Below, piece after piece: positions 62,790 through 64,000 of a stretch of 64,000 nucleotides of DNA. Position 1 is the first letter of the stretch, and each line of letters opens with the position of its first letter. The position numbers and the translations under genes are program-made. The notes beneath the pieces were generated by a model. The model had not been told where the DNA came from. It did not search any database and was given only the letters and a program-made list of their open reading frames with translations. This stretch comes from Alteromonas sp. ASW11-130 (GTDB taxonomy: Bacteria; Pseudomonadota; Gammaproteobacteria; Enterobacterales; Alteromonadaceae). The stretch is from positions 1-64,000 of the forward strand of contig NZ_JAPFRE010000036.1 in the NCBI RefSeq assembly GCF_026183735.1. The letters run 5' to 3'.

Positions 62790-63866
62790 ATGAAAAAATT
62801 GATTACCACTGTTGCTATGATTGCAGCAACTTCTGCCATCAGTATGCAGGCTCAAGCCCAAAGTCGGGACTACATCAATATCGTAGGCTCGTCCACCGTG
62901 TATCCCTTCTCAACAGTAGTTGCAGAGCGTTTCGGTAAAGCAACTCAGTTTAAAACGCCTAAAGTAGAATCTACCGGTTCTGGTGGTGGTATCAAGCTTT
63001 TCTGTCAAGGCGTAGGGGTACAGTTTCCCGATATCACTAATGCTTCTCGTGCCATTAAATCAAGTGAAGTTGAAATGTGTAAAGAAAACGGGGTAACAGG
63101 CATCGTTGAAGTTTTAATTGGATATGACGGCATTGTTATAGGTAATTCATCCCGTGCCAAGCAATTGGATTTAAGCCGTAAAGATTTATTCTTGGCGTTG
63201 GCTAAAGAAGTGCCCGACCCTCAAGGTAGTGAAAAACTAGTAGAAAACCCATACAAAGTATGGAGCGACGTCAACCCCTCACTTCCTAACACTAAAATTG
63301 AAGTATTAGGTCCGCCTCCAACTTCTGGTACACGTGACGCTTTCGTTGAGCTTGTGATGGAAGAAGGATGTAAGGAAATTGACTGGATTGCAGACATTAA
63401 AAAGCAATCTAAAGCGGAAAGTGATAAAGCGAAATCTAAAAAGCTTAAGAACAAATTCAAAAGCATTTGCCACACCGTTCGTGAAGATGGTGCATTTGTT
63501 GAAGCAGGTGAGAATGACAATCTTATTGTTCAAAAACTAAATGCCAATCCTAATGCGCTTGGAATCTTCGGTTTCAGTTTCCTAGACCAGAATATTGACC
63601 AGATTCAAGGTTCGGCTATTGACGGACAAGATCCGACGTTCGAATCTATCGCAGATGGGTCTTACCCAGTTTCACGCCCACTTTACTTTTATGTTAAAAA
63701 GGCACATGTGGACATGATCCCTGGTATTCGTGAGTACTTAGCTGAATTTACCAGTAAAAAGGCAGCTGGCGAAGAAGGTTATTTAACAGAAAAAGGTATG
63801 ATTCCGCTGAACTCTGTTAAACTAAACGCAGTTAGAGAGAAGGTCGAATCATTAACCACTCTGTAA
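62790..63866 (+). CDS. PstS-like phosphate-binding protein
   Basis: A 358-residue periplasmic phosphate-binding protein. A signal peptide (LITTVAMIAATSAISMQAQA) precedes the ligand motifs: NIVGSSTVYPFSTV, ESTGSGGGIKLFC, FPDITNASRAIKSSE and LGPPPTSGTRDAFVEL. GAGGA precedes the ATG at 62790. It follows a PHO box, so it is phosphate-starvation induced. The pstCAB genes expected downstream are not adjacent before the window ends: a terminator lies about 50 nt after the stop. It may be a stand-alone binding protein serving a transporter elsewhere. Confidence 0.92.
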   Translation: MKKLITTVAMIAATSAISMQAQAQSRDYINIVGSSTVYPFSTVVAERFGKATQFKTPKVESTGSGGGIKLFCQGVGVQFPDITNASRAIKSSEVEMCKENGVTGIVEVLIGYDGIVIGNSSRAKQLDLSRKDLFLALAKEVPDPQGSEKLVENPYKVWSDVNPSLPNTKIEVLGPPPTSGTRDAFVELVMEEGCKEIDWIADIKKQSKAESDKAKSKKLKNKFKSICHTVREDGAFVEAGENDNLIVQKLNANPNALGIFGFSFLDQNIDQIQGSAIDGQDPTFESIADGSYPVSRPLYFYVKKAHVDMIPGIREYLAEFTSKKAAGEEGYLTEKGMIPLNSVKLNAVREKVESLTTL

Positions 63867-63917
63867 TTAGTTGAAGCGAGCTTACTTATAAAGCTACGCT
63901 TTCGATTGTGTGATAGT

Positions 63918-63945
63918 AAAAGCCAGTTTAAGCAAGCTGGCTTTT
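63918..63945 (+). terminator. Rho-independent terminator of the PstS-like gene
   Basis: AAAAGCCAG and CTGGCTTTT form a perfect 9-bp stem around a 10-nt loop, about 50 nt after the stop codon, ending in TTTT. Confidence 0.85.
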
Positions 63946-64000
63946 GCACGCTGAATGCGAAGAAACGCTGTCAAAAATGACGGCGTCTGTTTTTTAAAAA

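Overview
The window looks like chromosomal DNA of a marine gammaproteobacterium, most likely an Alteromonadales relative (Alteromonas/Glaciecola type). This is inferred from moderate GC, a PPC-domain subtilase, PEP-CTERM-type proteins, many sensory and c-di-GMP-type genes, a RAYT transposase and PhoB-type phosphate control. No rRNA, tRNA, CRISPR array or intact prophage was seen.

Layout. 0-7 kb: a GAF/HD-GYP protein, decayed fragments including an IS3-type integrase end, a SelO AMPylase, and a RAYT transposase whose 5' end has been copied in a 326-bp tandem duplication. 7-11 kb: a thiol-redox island (DsbG plus a membrane-anchored TlpA-type thioredoxin) divergent from an OmpR-type two-component system. 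11-16 kb: a sulfane-sulfur detoxification cluster in two same-strand operons (TauE/persulfide dioxygenase/DUF442, and a YeeE/YedE pair with a CstB-like dioxygenase-rhodanese). 16-21.5 kb: a decayed gene, then a coupled operon of a PEP-CTERM protein, a secreted phage-tail-collar protein and a Sel1-repeat protein, then a beta-helix lipoprotein. 21.8-29 kb: an orphan serine-rich protein, an isochorismatase-like hydrolase, a secreted unknown, an AhpD-like protein and a subtilase. 29.2-32.5 kb: a BlaI/BlaR1-like operon with two perfect palindromic operators; the M56 sensor carries ankyrin repeats where BlaR1 has its beta-lactam sensor, and the last gene is a serine hydrolase. 32.6-43.5 kb: a small unknown, a pseudogene, an HD-GYP-like protein lacking the His of the HD pair, a PrpD family enzyme, an amidohydrolase, an OafA-like acyltransferase with SGNH domain, a PEP-CTERM-like protein and a GT2 enzyme. 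43.7-50.3 kb: a 1437-residue Cache-domain membrane protein, two decayed genes and a soluble histidine kinase. 50.8-60.3 kb: YigZ, an RND efflux pair, a hybrid histidine kinase and an alpha/beta hydrolase. 60.5-64 kb: phosphate uptake (DUF47-PiT operon and a PstS-like binding protein behind a clear PHO box).

Themes. Much of the window is envelope and stress biology: redox protein repair, persulfide detoxification, surface proteins, periplasmic sensing and phosphate scavenging. At least seven broken or partial genes lie between intact single genes, so this is an actively eroding accessory stretch. The least explained systems are the M56-ankyrin operon, the 1437-residue Cache/winged-helix membrane protein, and the PEP-CTERM/tail-collar/Sel1 operon. 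Functions are read from motifs and family memory, and no database search was run.
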